Positions 1 to 12,500 of a DNA stretch of 64,000 nt are shown here, one piece after another. Below the pieces are notes generated by a model. That model did not search any database. It had not been told where the DNA came from and worked only from the letters and a program-made list of their open reading frames with translations. Made by a program: the position numbers and the translations under genes. How positions within the stretch are numbered: the first letter of the stretch is position 1; the number at the start of each line of letters is the position of its first letter. The stretch is from contig CM050447.1 in the NCBI GenBank assembly GCA_027563935.2, forward strand, positions 78,911,461 through 78,975,460, written 5' to 3'. Origin of the DNA: Costus lasius. Lineage: Eukaryota > Streptophyta > Magnoliopsida > Zingiberales > Costaceae.

Positions 1-80
1 ACTGAAATTCCATAATTAACCAACAAATGAGAATAAAGTTTGCACTGATCAGGACAAGGAGTGAGTACTTAATTCATATA

Positions 81-362
81 TACAAGATTAGATGTTATTT
101 CTATTCGCTTAGTAAAATTAATTTATTTTTTACATTTTGATATTTGTAGATGGTTTCAGTGCCAGATTCATCTTCTACACCCGTGGTTGGTATGAAATTC
201 TATAGCGAATATGAGACATATATATAAGATTAGATGTTATTTCTATTTGCTTAGTAAAATTAATTATTTTTTTTTACATTTTGATATTTGTAGATGGTTT
301 CAGCCCCAGATTAATCTTCTACACTTGTGGTTGGTATGAAATTCTATAGCGAAGACGAGGCA
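81..362 (+). repeat. Tandem duplication, about 142-bp offset
   Basis: Two adjacent copies of about 140 bp, near 81-220 and 223-362. Each holds an AT-rich stretch ending in TTTGTAG, which looks like an intron acceptor, followed by ATGGTTTCAG and the first codons of the FAR1-like reading frame (TTGGTATGAAATTCTATAGC). The second copy continues into the open frame; the first breaks off. The copies differ at several bases, so the duplication is not very recent. Confidence 0.85.
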
Positions 363-2400
363 TACAACTCTTATAATGGGTATGCTAGAAGGCTAGGTTT
401 CGGTATAAAGAAGTTTCACGTAGAGCGTAGAAAAGATGATACATTTAAATTGAAAAGTTTTACTTATTGTAGGCAAGGGTTGAGACAACAACATAAAAGT
501 TATGTTACAAATAAGCCTCAACTAATCACAAGAATAGATTGTAAGGTTCGTGTCGAATTCAAAATTGATATAAATGGTGAGTGGACATTGCCGAGGTTAG
601 AGCTCAATCACAACCACCTAATGACAAGCCCTGATAAGGCACATATGTTGCGATCACATAGAAGAATTTTATTTTTTCAACAATGCATAATAAACCAAAT
701 GACATATTCTGGCATTAAAGATTGGGAAATATACAATTATTTCCATGTAGGTGTAAACAATATTGAGGTTGGATTCATAAGGACTGACAGTATTAACTAC
801 ATTCACAAACGTGGAAGAAAGAAATTGGATTGTAGAGAGGCTCAAGGTATACTAGAATACCTAAAGAAGAGGCAAGGTGTTGATAAGGCATTATTTTATT
901 CTATCCAAATTCAAGAAACTAGGGAAATTATAAATTTTTTTTTCGGCAGATGGTAAAGCAATTGTAGATTATTCTTATTTTAGTGATGTCATTTCATTTG
1001 ATACAATATTTCAAACTAAAGAGTACAATATGCCATTCGCTCCCTTTTTTGGTGTAAATCATCACAACCAGTCAATTATCTTTGGAGTTACTTTATTATT
1101 TGACGAAACTACTAATACATTCATTTGGTTATTTGAAATATTTTTAACAACTATGTTAGGAAAGCGGGTTGCAATTTTAAAATCACTCCAAATTATTGTG
1201 CTTAATTTAGCATATCGGCTATGGTTATGGCATATCTTCCAAAATGCTTCTACTAATTTGTCTCAGGTAAATCACAACTCTCCTACATTCCTAAAAGATT
1301 TTAAGCATTGCATATATGAGTGTCGTACAGTAGAAGTTTTTGAGAAAATAAGGGATGACTGATTAAAGTATAATGTCTCTGATAACACATGGTTAGAAAA
1401 CTTCTATTAGTTACACGAAAAGTGGGCAACATGTCATCACGTATAGTCATTTTCTGCTGAGATGGCAACAACACAAATGAGTGAGAGCATGAACTGTCAT
1501 TCCAAGAAGTTTTTGAAAAGAAACCTTTCTGTTTGGATTCCTTGATGAATATGACAAAATAGTTAAGTTATTTCATGAGAAAGAAATAATTGTTGATTTC
1601 AAATGTAGAAATAGTGCTCTAGTTGATATTTTTTTTGTAGCATACGTGTGTTACGAGATGCAGGGGACTTGTACTCGAAAGTTACATACGACGAGTTTGT
1701 TGAACAGTACAAGAAAAGTTCAACTTACTGTTGCAACCTCATAGATTATGATTATTCCAGCATTACATATTATGTAAATTATGATGAGAGCAATAGAGAA
1801 GAGAAAGTTTAATATACCCTTACGTTGATGAATCTCAAGTGCTCATGCAAAATGTTTGAAGAAAATGGAATTTTGTGTATGCATGCTATTAGAGTACTCA
1901 CACATAATAATGTCCTCTCCTTACCACAACATTTTGTGTTAAAAAGATGGACAAAGTATGCAAAATGTCGTTATGCGTCAAACCTAATTGTGGATACCAT
2001 TAGTTCAAGTGCTGAAGAGAGTTAATCTTCATTGTATAGTCGTGTTTGTCAAAAGGCTTACTGTATTCCAACAAAGAGTGCTCATTCTAGAGAAGTTCTT
2101 GTGTGGCTTGAACAATCTTTAGATAAACTCAATCTATAAGCTGAGGAAATGTTGCAAAATGATAAAGAGCCTAAAAAAAATAATGATTGTCCCATTGTTG
2201 CATTATACATGAACGTCACCATAAAGGCACCATTGGCCAGGAAAGAGCTAAAGGAGAAGAGAAGAAAGAATATTCTAGAAAGATGTGGAAAAGCCATACA
2301 AATAAAATATACTCAGATAAGACTCAAAACATCAAGAAAGTTTAGTTCATACAATAGATCAAGTCAAAGGGCTTCATCCGAGCCCCAAATAAAGGTTTAA
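290..2400 (+). pseudogene. FAR1/FHY3-like, MULE-transposase-derived pseudogene
   Basis: The translated pieces match the FAR1/FHY3 family, transcription factors descended from Mutator-like transposases. In order: a FAR1 DNA-binding region at about 327-800 (an FYSEDEAYNSYNGYARRLGF-type start and a C-x-R region); a MULE transposase-like core at about 950-1270, with the family signatures DYSYFSDVISFDT, MPFAPFFGVNHHNQ and a LWHIFQNA-like end; and a SWIM zinc finger at about 1825-1960 (CSC...CMH). A basic tail follows to 2400. The reading frame shifts near 950, and the core has small losses near 1180. Further stops lie between 1362 and 1825. No terminal inverted repeats were seen, so I cannot tell a decayed MULE from a decayed host FAR1-related gene. 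Not expected to make a full protein. Confidence 0.8.
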
Positions 2401-3228
2401 GCTAGAAAAGCCATACAAATCCGCATAGATCTCTCCAATCGACAAAGAAATCTAGAAACAAAGAATAAGGAGAGGTAGGAGAAGATGATGCAAATGTTTC
2501 CTAAAGTTTTGTAAAGATCCGTCGCAAATTCGCCCCAAAATCCTCTCTGAAAAGCCCTTGTCGCTGGTCCACTCGCCCTTGCCAATTCGTCCCTCAATTG
2601 CTCCCCAAATATGGCACGAAAAAGAGGGATTTTATGCCCAAAAGATTCACCTCTTTCTTAGCTTTCCAAAACATATTTTTCCATATTTTTTTGATTTTTA
2701 TTGGGCCCAAAATCAAAGAAAAACCGAGTAAAGGTCGAACAGCCCACTTATGATCACGGGTGAAAGCCTGCTGTACGTTTTTGTCTAGAAAGAATCACCG
2801 GTGAACCCTGTGGGGTTCATCTACCAGTGAAGTGCACTGTTTCTGTGCAAACTTCCTCTGAGAGAATCACGGGTGAACCCCGTCGGGTTCACCAAGCTGT
2901 GAAGTGTTCTATGGACTTTCAGACATCCGGTGAAAGTACCGGTGAACCCCGTGGGGTTCACCTTGCCGTATTTTTCAAAAAAAGATCTGATTGATCCCAA
3001 ATTTTTTGAGTAGCCTTGTCTCATCACTAGAAATCACTCCATGACTTTAGAATCTTTAAATAACCTCTAGAAATGAGTGATTTTACCTGAAATTGCATAA
3101 AGACAAGGAAAAGTGAAGATTCCGAACAAAGCATGTAAATAAGCCTGAATATTACATAAAAGCATCAGAATATGCCTTGTTTTTAGATAGAATGATATCA
3201 GAAAATACTACCAAAATGCAAGGCATCA
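2401..3228 (-). mobile_element. Remnant of an Athila-like LTR
   Basis: No gene is seen here. On the minus strand, from 3228 leftward, the sequence starts TGATGCC and then carries short blocks shared in the same order with the U3 part of the element A and B LTRs: an AGCAT..GAATATG block, AGATTCCG and TTTACCTGAAA (plus-strand reading). In place of the ATTACGG palindromes of those LTRs it has GGTGAACC-type palindromes. The left border and any partner LTR were not found. Assignment rests on short-block similarity only. Confidence 0.45.
2800..2962. repeat. Three GGTGAACC palindromes, about 70-bp period
   Basis: Near-perfect palindromes of about 21-22 bp with the form GGTGAACCCCGTGGGGTTCA(CC) lie at 2800-2820, 2872-2893 and 2941-2962, 69-72 bp apart. 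Extra half-sites (CACGGGTGAA, CACCGGTGAA, CCAGTGAAG) lie between them. Spacing resembles the ATTACGG arrays in elements A and B, but the core sequence differs. Confidence 0.85.
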
Positions 3229-3349
3229 GCCATCCCAAGACTAAAGAAAGAAATATCATCCACCACAAATGAGCATTCCTCCAACTTCAAGTAGAGTTGG
3301 TTTTTCCCTCAACACCAGCCTTAGATGGCTTTAGGTATTCATCAATGCC
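3229..3349 (-). pseudogene. Chromovirus RT remnant F, 3' piece
   Basis: Minus-strand reading from 3349 continues the decayed reverse transcriptase seen at 33431-33093. After the catalytic YLDH region there, this piece reads IDEYL and then, after a frameshift, HLRLVLREK, the stretch that follows the YLDD box in plant chromoviruses ([11 protein letters not shown]). The split is explained by insertion of element A between the two pieces. It ends where the LTR remnant begins at 3228. Many frameshifts and stops; not functional. Confidence 0.6.
3345..3349. repeat. Left target-site duplication of element A (ATGCC)
   Basis: ATGCC just left of the LTR start at 3350 matches ATGCT at 33093-33097 just right of the inverted LTR end at 33092, with one transition. 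Removing one copy and everything between restores the F reading frame (FSLSIDEY). Confidence 0.75.
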
Positions 3350-5262
3350 TGATGACACCAAAATTTATAGTAAATTTCGTGCCATTTCATGAGTATTTTC
3401 GTGTCATATTCATGCTCTTTTACTTATTTTTATGCCTTTTTTTATCAATTATTGCGGAATCTACACCTTTTCTGGTTTTTGATGATTTTCAGGTAAAAAG
3501 GCACTATCTTTGGGCATTTTCAAGCAAATTCAGATGCATGGATGAATTCCCACCATCAAGAGAAGATTACATGTCAAATTTCATGTAAATTGGAGCTTCA
3601 AACCAAATTACGGCACTACCGTAATCAAAATTACGGTACCGTGGTTTCACTGCACCTACAGAACAAACCACGGTACTGCCGTAATTTTCGAGTGCCGCCG
3701 TATTTTGGGACGATTTTGAACAGAAAGTTTCGCAAGAATTATGGCACTGCCGTAATGGATTTCATGGGCCATAATCTAGGCTCAATTTCATACAGAAAGT
3801 TTGATGGATTTTAAGATACTACTGTGACCAAAATCACAGGCCGTATTTCGAGTCAACTTTTCACCCGAGAGATTTAATGAAAATACGGTACTACCGTAAT
3901 GGATTTCACAATACCGTAATTCCGAATGGTTTCTGTACCGAGAACTTCTGCTGAAATTACGTCACTGCCATAATGATTTTCACGGGCGTAATTACAACCC
4001 AGATTCGCAATTTTCACGGACTGTTTGAAGCCCAATTCTTGCGCAGATGATTTTGGATGATCCAGGCCATCAATTGAAGATCCGTAAAAAGGGAATATTC
4101 GTTAGATCAAAGGAGGCGACACACACAAACAGCCCTAATTTTCATCCACGATTCAGAGAGAAATCAAGTTCTTTACTGTTGCCCTAGGTTTCACCGCCGG
4201 GAAGCGTACAATGCATCTCTGGCCATGAAATTTGAGGGGTAGCTGCGCATAGGGGAGGAGAAGATACTCCAGAAGTTTCAGAATGAAAGGAGATCGATCG
4301 GAGGAGAAATCAACGGAACACTCATCGCTGACACTGTTCACCGCCGAAATTACTACTGTATTACAGCTGTGCTGTAAAGTTGTTTTCCCCTTTTACATCG
4401 ATTTCTGATCCTCTGATACTGTAGATTATTGTAATTCTTCAACTATGCTAGCTTAAACTCTTTTGGGACATAGGGGTGTAATTCCCCGTAATTTCCTAAT
4501 TACTAGATTATTTTTACTTTCGTCATGATGATTTTAGCATACTTCTGTGATGATTGCCTTTAAGTCTCCATAGATTCATATTGTTAGCATGTTTTAGAGT
4601 TTTCACGATGTGGACTGAAAGGTGATTCGCTGAGAACTTGGAACCCTAAAATTGAATGTTAGGAACTCATCGTAAGAAATTAGGTTTGTTCTTATTTCTT
4701 AATTTTAGAAATATAATGCCATGTTAATAATCTGAATCTAGGATCGAGTTAATGTGATAAACATGATAATACTGTGAGAAATCAAGGATTGTTGGAGAAC
4801 CTTAAGTAGAACAAGTGAAAATTATAGTATGAAAGTATGTAACTTTCACTTGAGATGATTGATTTAGAATTTGGATGCATGAAAGTGATCCTTGAGTTTT
4901 TTTTATCAATGATTTACTTATCTTCAGAATTGAATAGATCTTGCATGAAAGTGAGGATCGGTTTTTTGTAAATTGTCTACACGAAAGCGAGATGCTTTCT
5001 TTATGAAGTAAATTATATCTTTATCATGATAAAATTTGATTGACGAACATCTATTCATATCTAGTCATGAAAATTAAGGTGGATGAAACCCTAGTCCCAG
5101 TTTCTCTCTATGATATTTTTGTGTAGCTTTCGATAGTTTACTTTCATATTTTTGGTTGCCTAGCTAGTGAGAAATTAATTATTCGGTACTTGGCAAACGA
5201 GGTCTCTGTGGTTCGATATCTTAATTATTACTTCTAATATCCGTGCACTTGTGGACACAACA
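3350..5262 (+). repeat. 5' LTR of element A
   Basis: Starts TGATGACACC and ends GGACACAACA, immediately before a tRNA-Asp-type priming site. Length 1913 bp. The start is repeated at 29975 (3' LTR) and, inverted, at 33092. The U3 half holds the palindrome array. The distal half is closely related to the 33432-35263 and 48664-50500 LTRs of element B. Confidence 0.85.
3600..3980 (+). repeat. ATTACGG...CCGTAAT palindrome array in LTR
   Basis: Imperfect palindromes of 15-19 bp occur at about 3607-3625 (ATTACGGCACTACCGTAAT), 3630-3644, 3669-3685, 3738-3756, 3882-3900 and 3957-3974, with a decayed one near 3812. Spacing is mostly 62-75 bp. Half-sites such as GGGCCGTATT lie between. The spacers share AGAAAGTTT and GGATTTCA blocks, so the whole unit, not only the core, is repeated. 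Confidence 0.85.
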
Positions 5263-5267
5263 AGTTT

Positions 5268-5286
5268 TAGGCGCCGTTGCCAGGGA
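5268..5286 (+). other. Primer-binding site, tRNA-Asp type
   Basis: AGGCGCCGTTGCCAGGGA follows the LTR end by a few bases. It is nearly complementary to the 3' end of plant tRNA-Asp (GUC), whose complement reads TGGCGCCGTTGCCGGGG. Confidence 0.8.
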
Positions 5287-5435
5287 CCTTGGTTTTTGTT
5301 AATAATGAAGATATTGAAAATATTGCTAGACTAGGTTTTATTTATTTCCTATTTATGTTCTATCCTTTTGTTCTTTTCTGTTTACTTGAGTTATTTGATT
5401 TATCTACTTTAGACTGCACAGGAAATTTAGATCTG

Positions 5436-5974
5436 ATGGCGGACCGGAGATCACTTAGGGGCTATGCAGCACCTAGCCCATAGGAGATACACTTTAGCAT
5501 CGCCAGACCAGCTATTGAGGCCAATAATTTCGAGATCAATCCTGCTTTCTTGTCTATGATCCAGCAGAATCAGTTTGAAGGATCACCAATTGAAGATCCT
5601 TATCAACATTTATATCTTTTTCTTGAATATTGTGACACCATTAAAATTAATGGAGTTTCTGATAATGCATTAAAACTAAGATTATTTCCTTTTTCTCTCA
5701 GGGACCGAGCGCGCTCTTGGCTACATTCTCGACCTACCGGCACCTTCACCACATGGGAACAACTATCAAATGCTTTCTTGATGAAGTACTTTCCACCCTG
5801 CAAAACCATCCAGTTGAGAAATCAAATTACAAGCTTTACACAGAAGGATGGCGAATCCTTTAGCAAGGCATGGGAGCGTTTCAATAATTTACAATGGAAG
5901 TGTCCTCACCATGGCCTTGAAAATTGGGTTTTAATTCATACATTTTATAATGGCCTACTTTATAATACCTGTCT
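5436..5974 (+). pseudogene. Element A gag, first part
   Basis: The ATG at 5436 (MADRR) matches the start of the related gag of element B. The frame hits TAG at 5481-5483, where B has CAG (KPQEIHSS), then continues as a standard retrotransposon gag core: PYQHLYLFLEYCDT, LRLFPFSLRDRARSWL, FLMKYFPP and WERFNNLQWKCPHHG. It is cut at 5974 by element C and resumes at 15172. Gag would form the virus-like particle. Confidence 0.85.
5970..5974. repeat. Target-site duplication of element C (TGTCT), left copy
   Basis: TGTCT directly before the 5' LTR at 5975 is repeated at 15167-15171 directly after the 3' LTR. The gag reading of element A resumes across it. Confidence 0.95.
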
Positions 5975-7707
5975 TGTTGGGGTATGCCCTTAAGGCTAAT
6001 GTTTGAGGCCTTGGGATTGTATTAGTATCATGTAATAAACTCTTAAGTTTATAAAGGCATGGTTATTATTCAGGTTGTTACCTTGTCTGCTGTAATAAGT
6101 GTACTTCTGAATACTGTCTCAAAGCTGTTCAGCTAGGCTGACAGGCTATATGTCCTTAGTCGAGATATCTTGGTGAACATGAGACAGCCTTGATATGATT
6201 GAGACTAATATGAGTGCTAATCTTATAGGATGCTTCGAGCATGGAATAAGACGTAGACTCATGGGTACATTGGATGTACTGGACAGACCCTACTGGGATA
6301 TTCCATTGCTTGTCACAATGTGAATGATCCTTGTAAGCAGCAAGTGGCACATGTCCTCTGACTTGAGATCACTTGTGTTTCTGAATGATGATTGTCATTG
6401 TCTTGAGGTAGTTCAATATCATTTGAAACATAATGATTATAGACTATCTTGGATGGTGAGCTTGAATCAGGTTAGGGCACTAGTGATAGACATAGGATTG
6501 CCGTCTCCTTGTTTAAGGAGTGTAGTGTTCTAAGGGCCCCCCTATATGAGATGATTGAGATAGTGTATGGCCATACCCAGATGACTATGTGCATCTGATC
6601 TAATCATGCTCATCGTATTGGAGTTACAAGCTTGACCCGCTTGTCCAATAAGAACATCCAGTGGCAAAGGACACATGTATGCCTTGTGAATTGAGTCACA
6701 CTTGTGCTATGGTTTGGGAGTAGTCTTGGAAGACTCTTTCCTTTATATCGGGAGACAGTGATGTGTTGCTAGATACCCCTCACTGATCGTGATAACGTAA
6801 GTTATCGTTACCGACATTTAAAGGAAACCCTCAGGGTCGCACAATTTGGTGATATGGCTTCCTTAAGTCAGATCGTGTGGACTGAATTGTTTTGGTTCAG
6901 TTTAAAGAGATTTAATCTCTGATTGTAAGTGAGATCTGGTCTGATCATGTTTGATTGATTAGAGCTTTAGATCGGTAAGCTTCGATCGAGAGAGATGATG
7001 CTAGATCGATGCGATCAGAAGCGTCAGATGATGAATGGTCAGATCTAGGACCTTGGGGTCTAATTTGATCTAGACTTAATTTATGGGCTGATTTGGTTTC
7101 GCTATTGAACCAAGGATATTGAACCGGCTCATGGGTTGAGCGCTTGGTTCAAGAGGGAGAAGAGGTTGCGTTTGGTTCATGGAAACGTGAACGCCAACTC
7201 TTAATCGTTGCCAATTTTGGAAAGTTCCAAAAGCATAACGCATATGCGTTCATGGCTTGATGTCTCTCTAATGTTTTTCGGTTTTGCTTCTTGGACGTGG
7301 TTTTGGAACGGCTTGCTCGTGTGGAAGGCATCGTTCTTGCGCCAAGGAAGAAGAGCTCTCGAAAAGAAGGAAGCCCTTTTCATCTAATCTCCGACACACG
7401 GTTGGAAAAGCTTGGCAATCTTGCTAGCACAAGAGTTGCGCAAGGAGGAAGCTTTCATCCCTTGTGTGTGATTTCTTTGGAGAAGATCCCTTTGATCTTT
7501 CTTCTTCCAAGCCGCACCTTCCCATGGCCATGGTAACGAATCTCTCACTTGTTAATCAAGTTGATTATATGAAAGTATAGAATGCGATCTTATGTGGAAA
7601 CCCTAATTCCGCTGCTATGAGAAAGAAACATATGACTTGCGCCCCCCTCATGAAAGGGGTTCTTCTCACAATAGGTTTTGCGCTCCCCTCCTGAAAGGGT
7701 TCCATCA
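5975..7707 (+). repeat. 5' LTR of copia element C
   Basis: 1733 bp, TGTTGGGGTATGCCC to GGTTCCATCA, followed at once by the Met priming site. Same length as the 3' LTR and almost identical to it. It should hold the promoter; I did not pin down a TATA box. Confidence 0.95.
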
Positions 7708-9528
7708 ATTGGTATCAGAGGCAATCTATACTTTTTCATATGATTGCTTGCGGTTCTAATGAGTAGATCATCATGTTTGATCCATGAATATGTTGGTGAA
7801 TAGATCTAAAGGTGATTGCTCACATGCCGAAACCTACATGCTAGTTTAGAACTTAGATGTATGTTTCTTCATGAGTTGCGCAAGATGTATGTTTCTTCAT
7901 GAGTTGCGCATGTTGTGTTGGCGCATGATAAGTATGTTGAATGGTTGAATGATATTTCATCAAATCTTATACCTACTTGCGCGCAAACATTTAGATCTAT
8001 ATGCATCTACTATAAACCCTTAGATGGGTTGATGGGGCTGAAGTCACCTCTAGGTTAGATCCATTAGTCTGATCAGACCATCTGACAGCTCAGATGGGTT
8101 AACCTGATAGCACCTATGCGCAAGCACAAGGTGGCTATAGGTTGACTGCATCTAGGGCGTGTAGCGAGGTCTGGTTGAGACACTACTGAACACACTTGAG
8201 TTAGGCCCGGGGTCACACCCGCTTGCCAAAACTCATGGGGGTAGTTCAGCCCTTGGCGCATGCATGGTTGACCATTAGGTCAACTCGGGTCAGTTAGGAC
8301 TCGGTGCATGCAAGGGCAAAGGATCTAACTAGATGGATGAGTGGATCCCCATCAATGCACCATTGTAAGGTTGTAGGGCTCATAAGGAAATTAAAATTGA
8401 TGCCATGGGGTTTTCAAAACTTTTAATTTCAAGATGATTGGATCACATGTTGATTGAACCATATGCTTGTCTATTTAGTCTTATGTGGGTTGCCCAATTG
8501 TGTGCTGTGCTGGGGCCTGCGTGCCTGGACTTAAAAAAAATTGTAAATTAATTTGTGATCTGCGAATCACATTGTACTTAATTTATAATATGTTGTTGAC
8601 CTGCGAGTCAATCTTGTCTAGATAGATCAAATGTACTTTGATTAGACAAGAACAAAGGCACACATCCAAGAGGGGCATTCACCTGGTGGTGCACCTGTGG
8701 TGCTCTTGGCGCTAGGGCACTGGGTTGGACCAGATGAGATGCAATGAAGCTCAAGTGAAGACTTAAGTAATATTAAGGTCTTACTAGGGTTCATGGGCTT
8801 TTACCACATAAGATCATGCTTTCTACTTATTGCTAATAATTAGAATTGCATATTTATGTTTATCTTCTGCTATAGCCATAGGACATGCCTGATAGTAAGA
8901 AGATAAAAGACCGTTAAAATCCAACGCTAACATATCAAGCTCGTAAGCCTTCTGACGCGAAACCTCACCTTTCTGACTATCGTTGGAGCCGTGTTGAACC
9001 CACTCAGTGGGCACGTCCATCTATCTTCAGACGGTGCTGGATTTCACCTGCGTGTTACAGAGTTGGGATTTATCCCCTCTCGTTGCTCAGCATAGCACGT
9101 GGTGGTCCAGGGAGTAGGTCAGGTCAGCTTGACCATGTAGACTACATATGTGGCGCATATGGTAGCACATGGAGGCAGCCATCTCTGGGATCAGAGACTG
9201 TGTTGTACCAACTCAGTTGGCACAGTCTGCTGGATTGCCAAGATGAAGGGGAATCGCACGGGTTGGCGATTGGCTGGGAGAGCCTACCAGAAACTAGTGC
9301 TTGTCATCTCTGTGCATCTTATCTCGCCTGAGCGGGACGCGGAGACCAAGTATGAAATCTGGATCCCATCTCACTAAAAGAGTGTTACTCTTTCGGACTG
9401 TTTACTGGATTTTTCAGTCAGACAAAATAGTGAGAAAAGAATCTTTCTTAAGTCCTGGATTGATTCTGAAACATTGATACTAACCTTGCTGTTCTTGCTT
9501 GTTGTAGATTCCTGCAGCAACGAACACC
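7708..9528 (+). other. Copia C untranslated leader with priming site
   Basis: It begins ATTGGTATCAGAGGC, the initiator tRNA-Met priming site (7710-7722). The remaining 1.8 kb has no convincing gene. It ends with a textbook intron 3' end: TACTAAC at 9478-9484, a pyrimidine-rich run, and TTGTAG ending at 9507, 21 bp before the gag-pol ATG. A spliced leader that brings the cap closer to the ATG is possible but is inference. The leader is also recognisable in element E (54482 down to 52851). Confidence 0.75.
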
Positions 9529-12500
9529 ATGAGCTTCAATGTGCGATCCCTACTGGAAAGGGAGAAGTTTGCTGGGCCGAACTTCTCTGACTGGTTCGGA
9601 CACCTTAAGATCGTTCTTAAGGCAGAGAGGAAACTGTATGTCCTCGAGACGGCGATACCGCCGCAGCCCGCTCCGAACGCCGCAAGGGCGGTTCGGGATG
9701 CCTATGAAAAGCACGTCAATGATAGCATTGATGTCGCTTGCCTGATGCTAGCGTCTATGACGCCACCGCTGCAGCGTCAGCATGAGGATATGTCGGCTAT
9801 AGAAATTATAGCGAACCTCAAGATGCTGTATGCTGCACAGGCGAGGACAGAACGCTATAATCTGACAAAGCTCTTCTTTCAGAGCAAACTGGCTGAGGGG
9901 AGCCCAGTGGGAGCTCACGTGCTCAAGATGATTGGGCACAAGGAGGCTCTGGAGAAACTGGGGCATACCGTCAACCAGGAGCTTGCTGTAGATATTATTC
10001 TGCAGTCTCTTCCGCCTTCTTTCGATGCGTTCATCATTAACTTTAATATGAACAAAATCGATTGTACGCCGGCAGAGCTGCTGAATATGCTCTTGACTAC
10101 TGAGGAAACTCTGAAGGGCAAGCCTTCAACCTCTGTCTTAATGGTTCCTTTTAGGAACAAGAAGAAGGGGAAGAAGGGCAAGGCCCCTGTCAAGAATTAC
10201 AGCAAGGCCCTGAAACAGAAGGTGAAGCGGTCGAAGGACAACAGGTGTTTCCACTGTGGCCAGCTGGGTCACTGGAAAAAGGACTGTAAAGCGCTCCAAG
10301 GAGATAAGAGGGGAAGCATCGCTTCTGGCTCAGGTATATACGTGACGGAAGTCATGGTTTCATCTTCTTCTATATCATGGGTGTTGGACACTGCATGTGG
10401 AGTTCACATTTGTTCAAATGTGCAGGAACTCAAGAGAAGAAGGCAGGTGGGACAGCATGAGGTAGACCTACGCGTTGGAAACGGGGCACGGGTTGCTGCG
10501 GTTGCTGTAGGAGACTATTTCATTACTTTACCATCTGGCATTGTATTAGAATTAAACAATTGTTATTTTGTACCCAGTATTACCAAGAATATTATCTCTA
10601 TTCCTGCTCTTGTCAGGAAAGGATTTGCCTTTGAATGCAAGATTTCAAAGTGTATTTTGACTTATGATAATATTGTGTATGCCACTGGTTCAATTAACAA
10701 TGGGTTATTCATGTTGGACATGGAATATTCTATACAAAACATTGATAATAAGAAAGCCAAGTATGCTGATGACAGCACCTTGCTATGGCATAGTCGTTTA
10801 GGCCATATAAACGAGAAGCGCATTAAGCGGTTGCATGAACATGGACTGCTGGGATCATTCTCCTATGAGGAGATTGATACATGCAAAGCTTGTTTGATGG
10901 GTAAAATGACGAAGTCTCCTTTTCCTCACAAAGGTCAGAGGACTTCAGGTTTACTTGACCTTATACACAGTGATGTGTGTGGGCCATTTAGTAAACATGC
11001 CAGAGGTGGCTATCAGTACTTCATTACCTTTACTGATGATTTCAGTAGGTATGGGTATGTCTATTTGATGAGACATAAAAGTGAATCTTTTGACAAGTTC
11101 AAAGAGTTCAAAAATGAAGTACAAAATCAGTTAGGCAGAAATATCAAGGCACTTCGTTCTGATCGAGGTGGTGAATACCTAAGTCATGCATTTACTGACT
11201 ATCTGAAAGAGTGTGGGATTATCTCACAGCTCACTCCGCCAGGAACACCGCAATGGAATGGTGTGTCCGAGAGGAGAAATAGAACGTTACTTGATATGGT
11301 TCGTTCTATGATGAGTCAGGCTACTCTTCCATACTCCTTTTGGGGTTTTGCACTGGAAACAGCTGCAAAGGTACTAAACCGAGTGCCATCCAAGGCAGTT
11401 TCAAAGACGCCATATGAGTTATGGTACGGGAAACAGCCTAGCTTGACGTTTATCAGGATCTGGGGTTGCGAGGCTTATGTCAAAAAGCTCGCCTCTGGGA
11501 AACTAGAGAGCAGATCTGATAAATGTATCTTTGTCGGTTACCCTAAGGAAACTAAGGGTTATTATTTCTACGATCCCAAAGAGAACAAGATATTTGTTGC
11601 TCGGACGGCCATATTTCTTGAGAAGGAGTTTCTTCTGCAAGAGGCCAGTGGGAGAGAAATAAAGCTGGATGAGATTCCAGAGGAAGGACAAAGTAGTCAG
11701 GCAGAGTTGGATGTGCCTGAGCCAGTAGATCAGGTTACTGAACAACCTGAGGCTCAGATATCACGGGAACCGCGAAGATCGGGTAGGATCCGTCGACAGC
11801 CTGAGCGCTATGACGGAGTCTACATCATTGATAATGATGAACCCCTAACTTATGCGGATGCGGTCAGTGGACCGGAGTCAGCTAGATGGCTTGATGCTAT
11901 GCGAGCCGAGATGGACTCCATGTCAGATAACCAAGTCTGGGATTTGGTTGATCCGCCTCCGGGAGTAATCCCTATAGGCTGTAAATGGATTTTCAAGAAG
12001 AAGATTGACATGGATGGTAACGTGGTTACCTATAAAGGCAGGCTAGTTGCGAAAGGTTTCAAACAAATCTACGGGATAGATTATGATGAAACTTTCTCTC
12101 CTGTAGCCATGTTTAAGTCTATTCGGATTCTTTTCGCGATAGCTGCATATTACGATTATGAGATCTGGCAGATGGATGTGAAAACAGCTTTCCTTAATGG
12201 AAATCTGGATGAGGATGTGTATATGACACAACCGGAAGGTTTCAACAATCCAGCAGATCGTCATAAAATATGCAAGTTAAAGAAGTCCATATATGGACTT
12301 AAACAAGCATCAAGAAGCTGGAATATTCGTTTTGATGAATCAATCTCTGAGTTTGGTTTCATCAAGAACGAAGATGACCCGTGTGTATATAAGAGGTTTA
12401 GTGGGAGCGTAATTACATTCCTAATCCTCTACGTCGATGATATCTTAATCATTGGAAATGATATTCCTGAATTGCATGCTGTTAAGGCATGGTTAGGAAA

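Noticed and set aside
2288..2420. 16-bp direct repeat GAAAAGCCATACAAAT (about 2288 and 2405) as a target duplication
   Set aside because: Too long for an LTR element, no element ends lie between, and the 117-bp segment between the copies is part of the FAR1-like tail.
3600..4020. Regularly spaced palindromic repeats resembling a CRISPR array
   Set aside because: Plant retrotransposon LTR; repeats are imperfect, the spacers are themselves repeated, and no cas genes exist.
5268..5286. tRNA-like sequence as a tRNA gene
   Set aside because: Only the 3'-end complement is present, directly behind an LTR, so it is a priming site. The same holds at 7710, 20351, 38180, 48650 and 54475.
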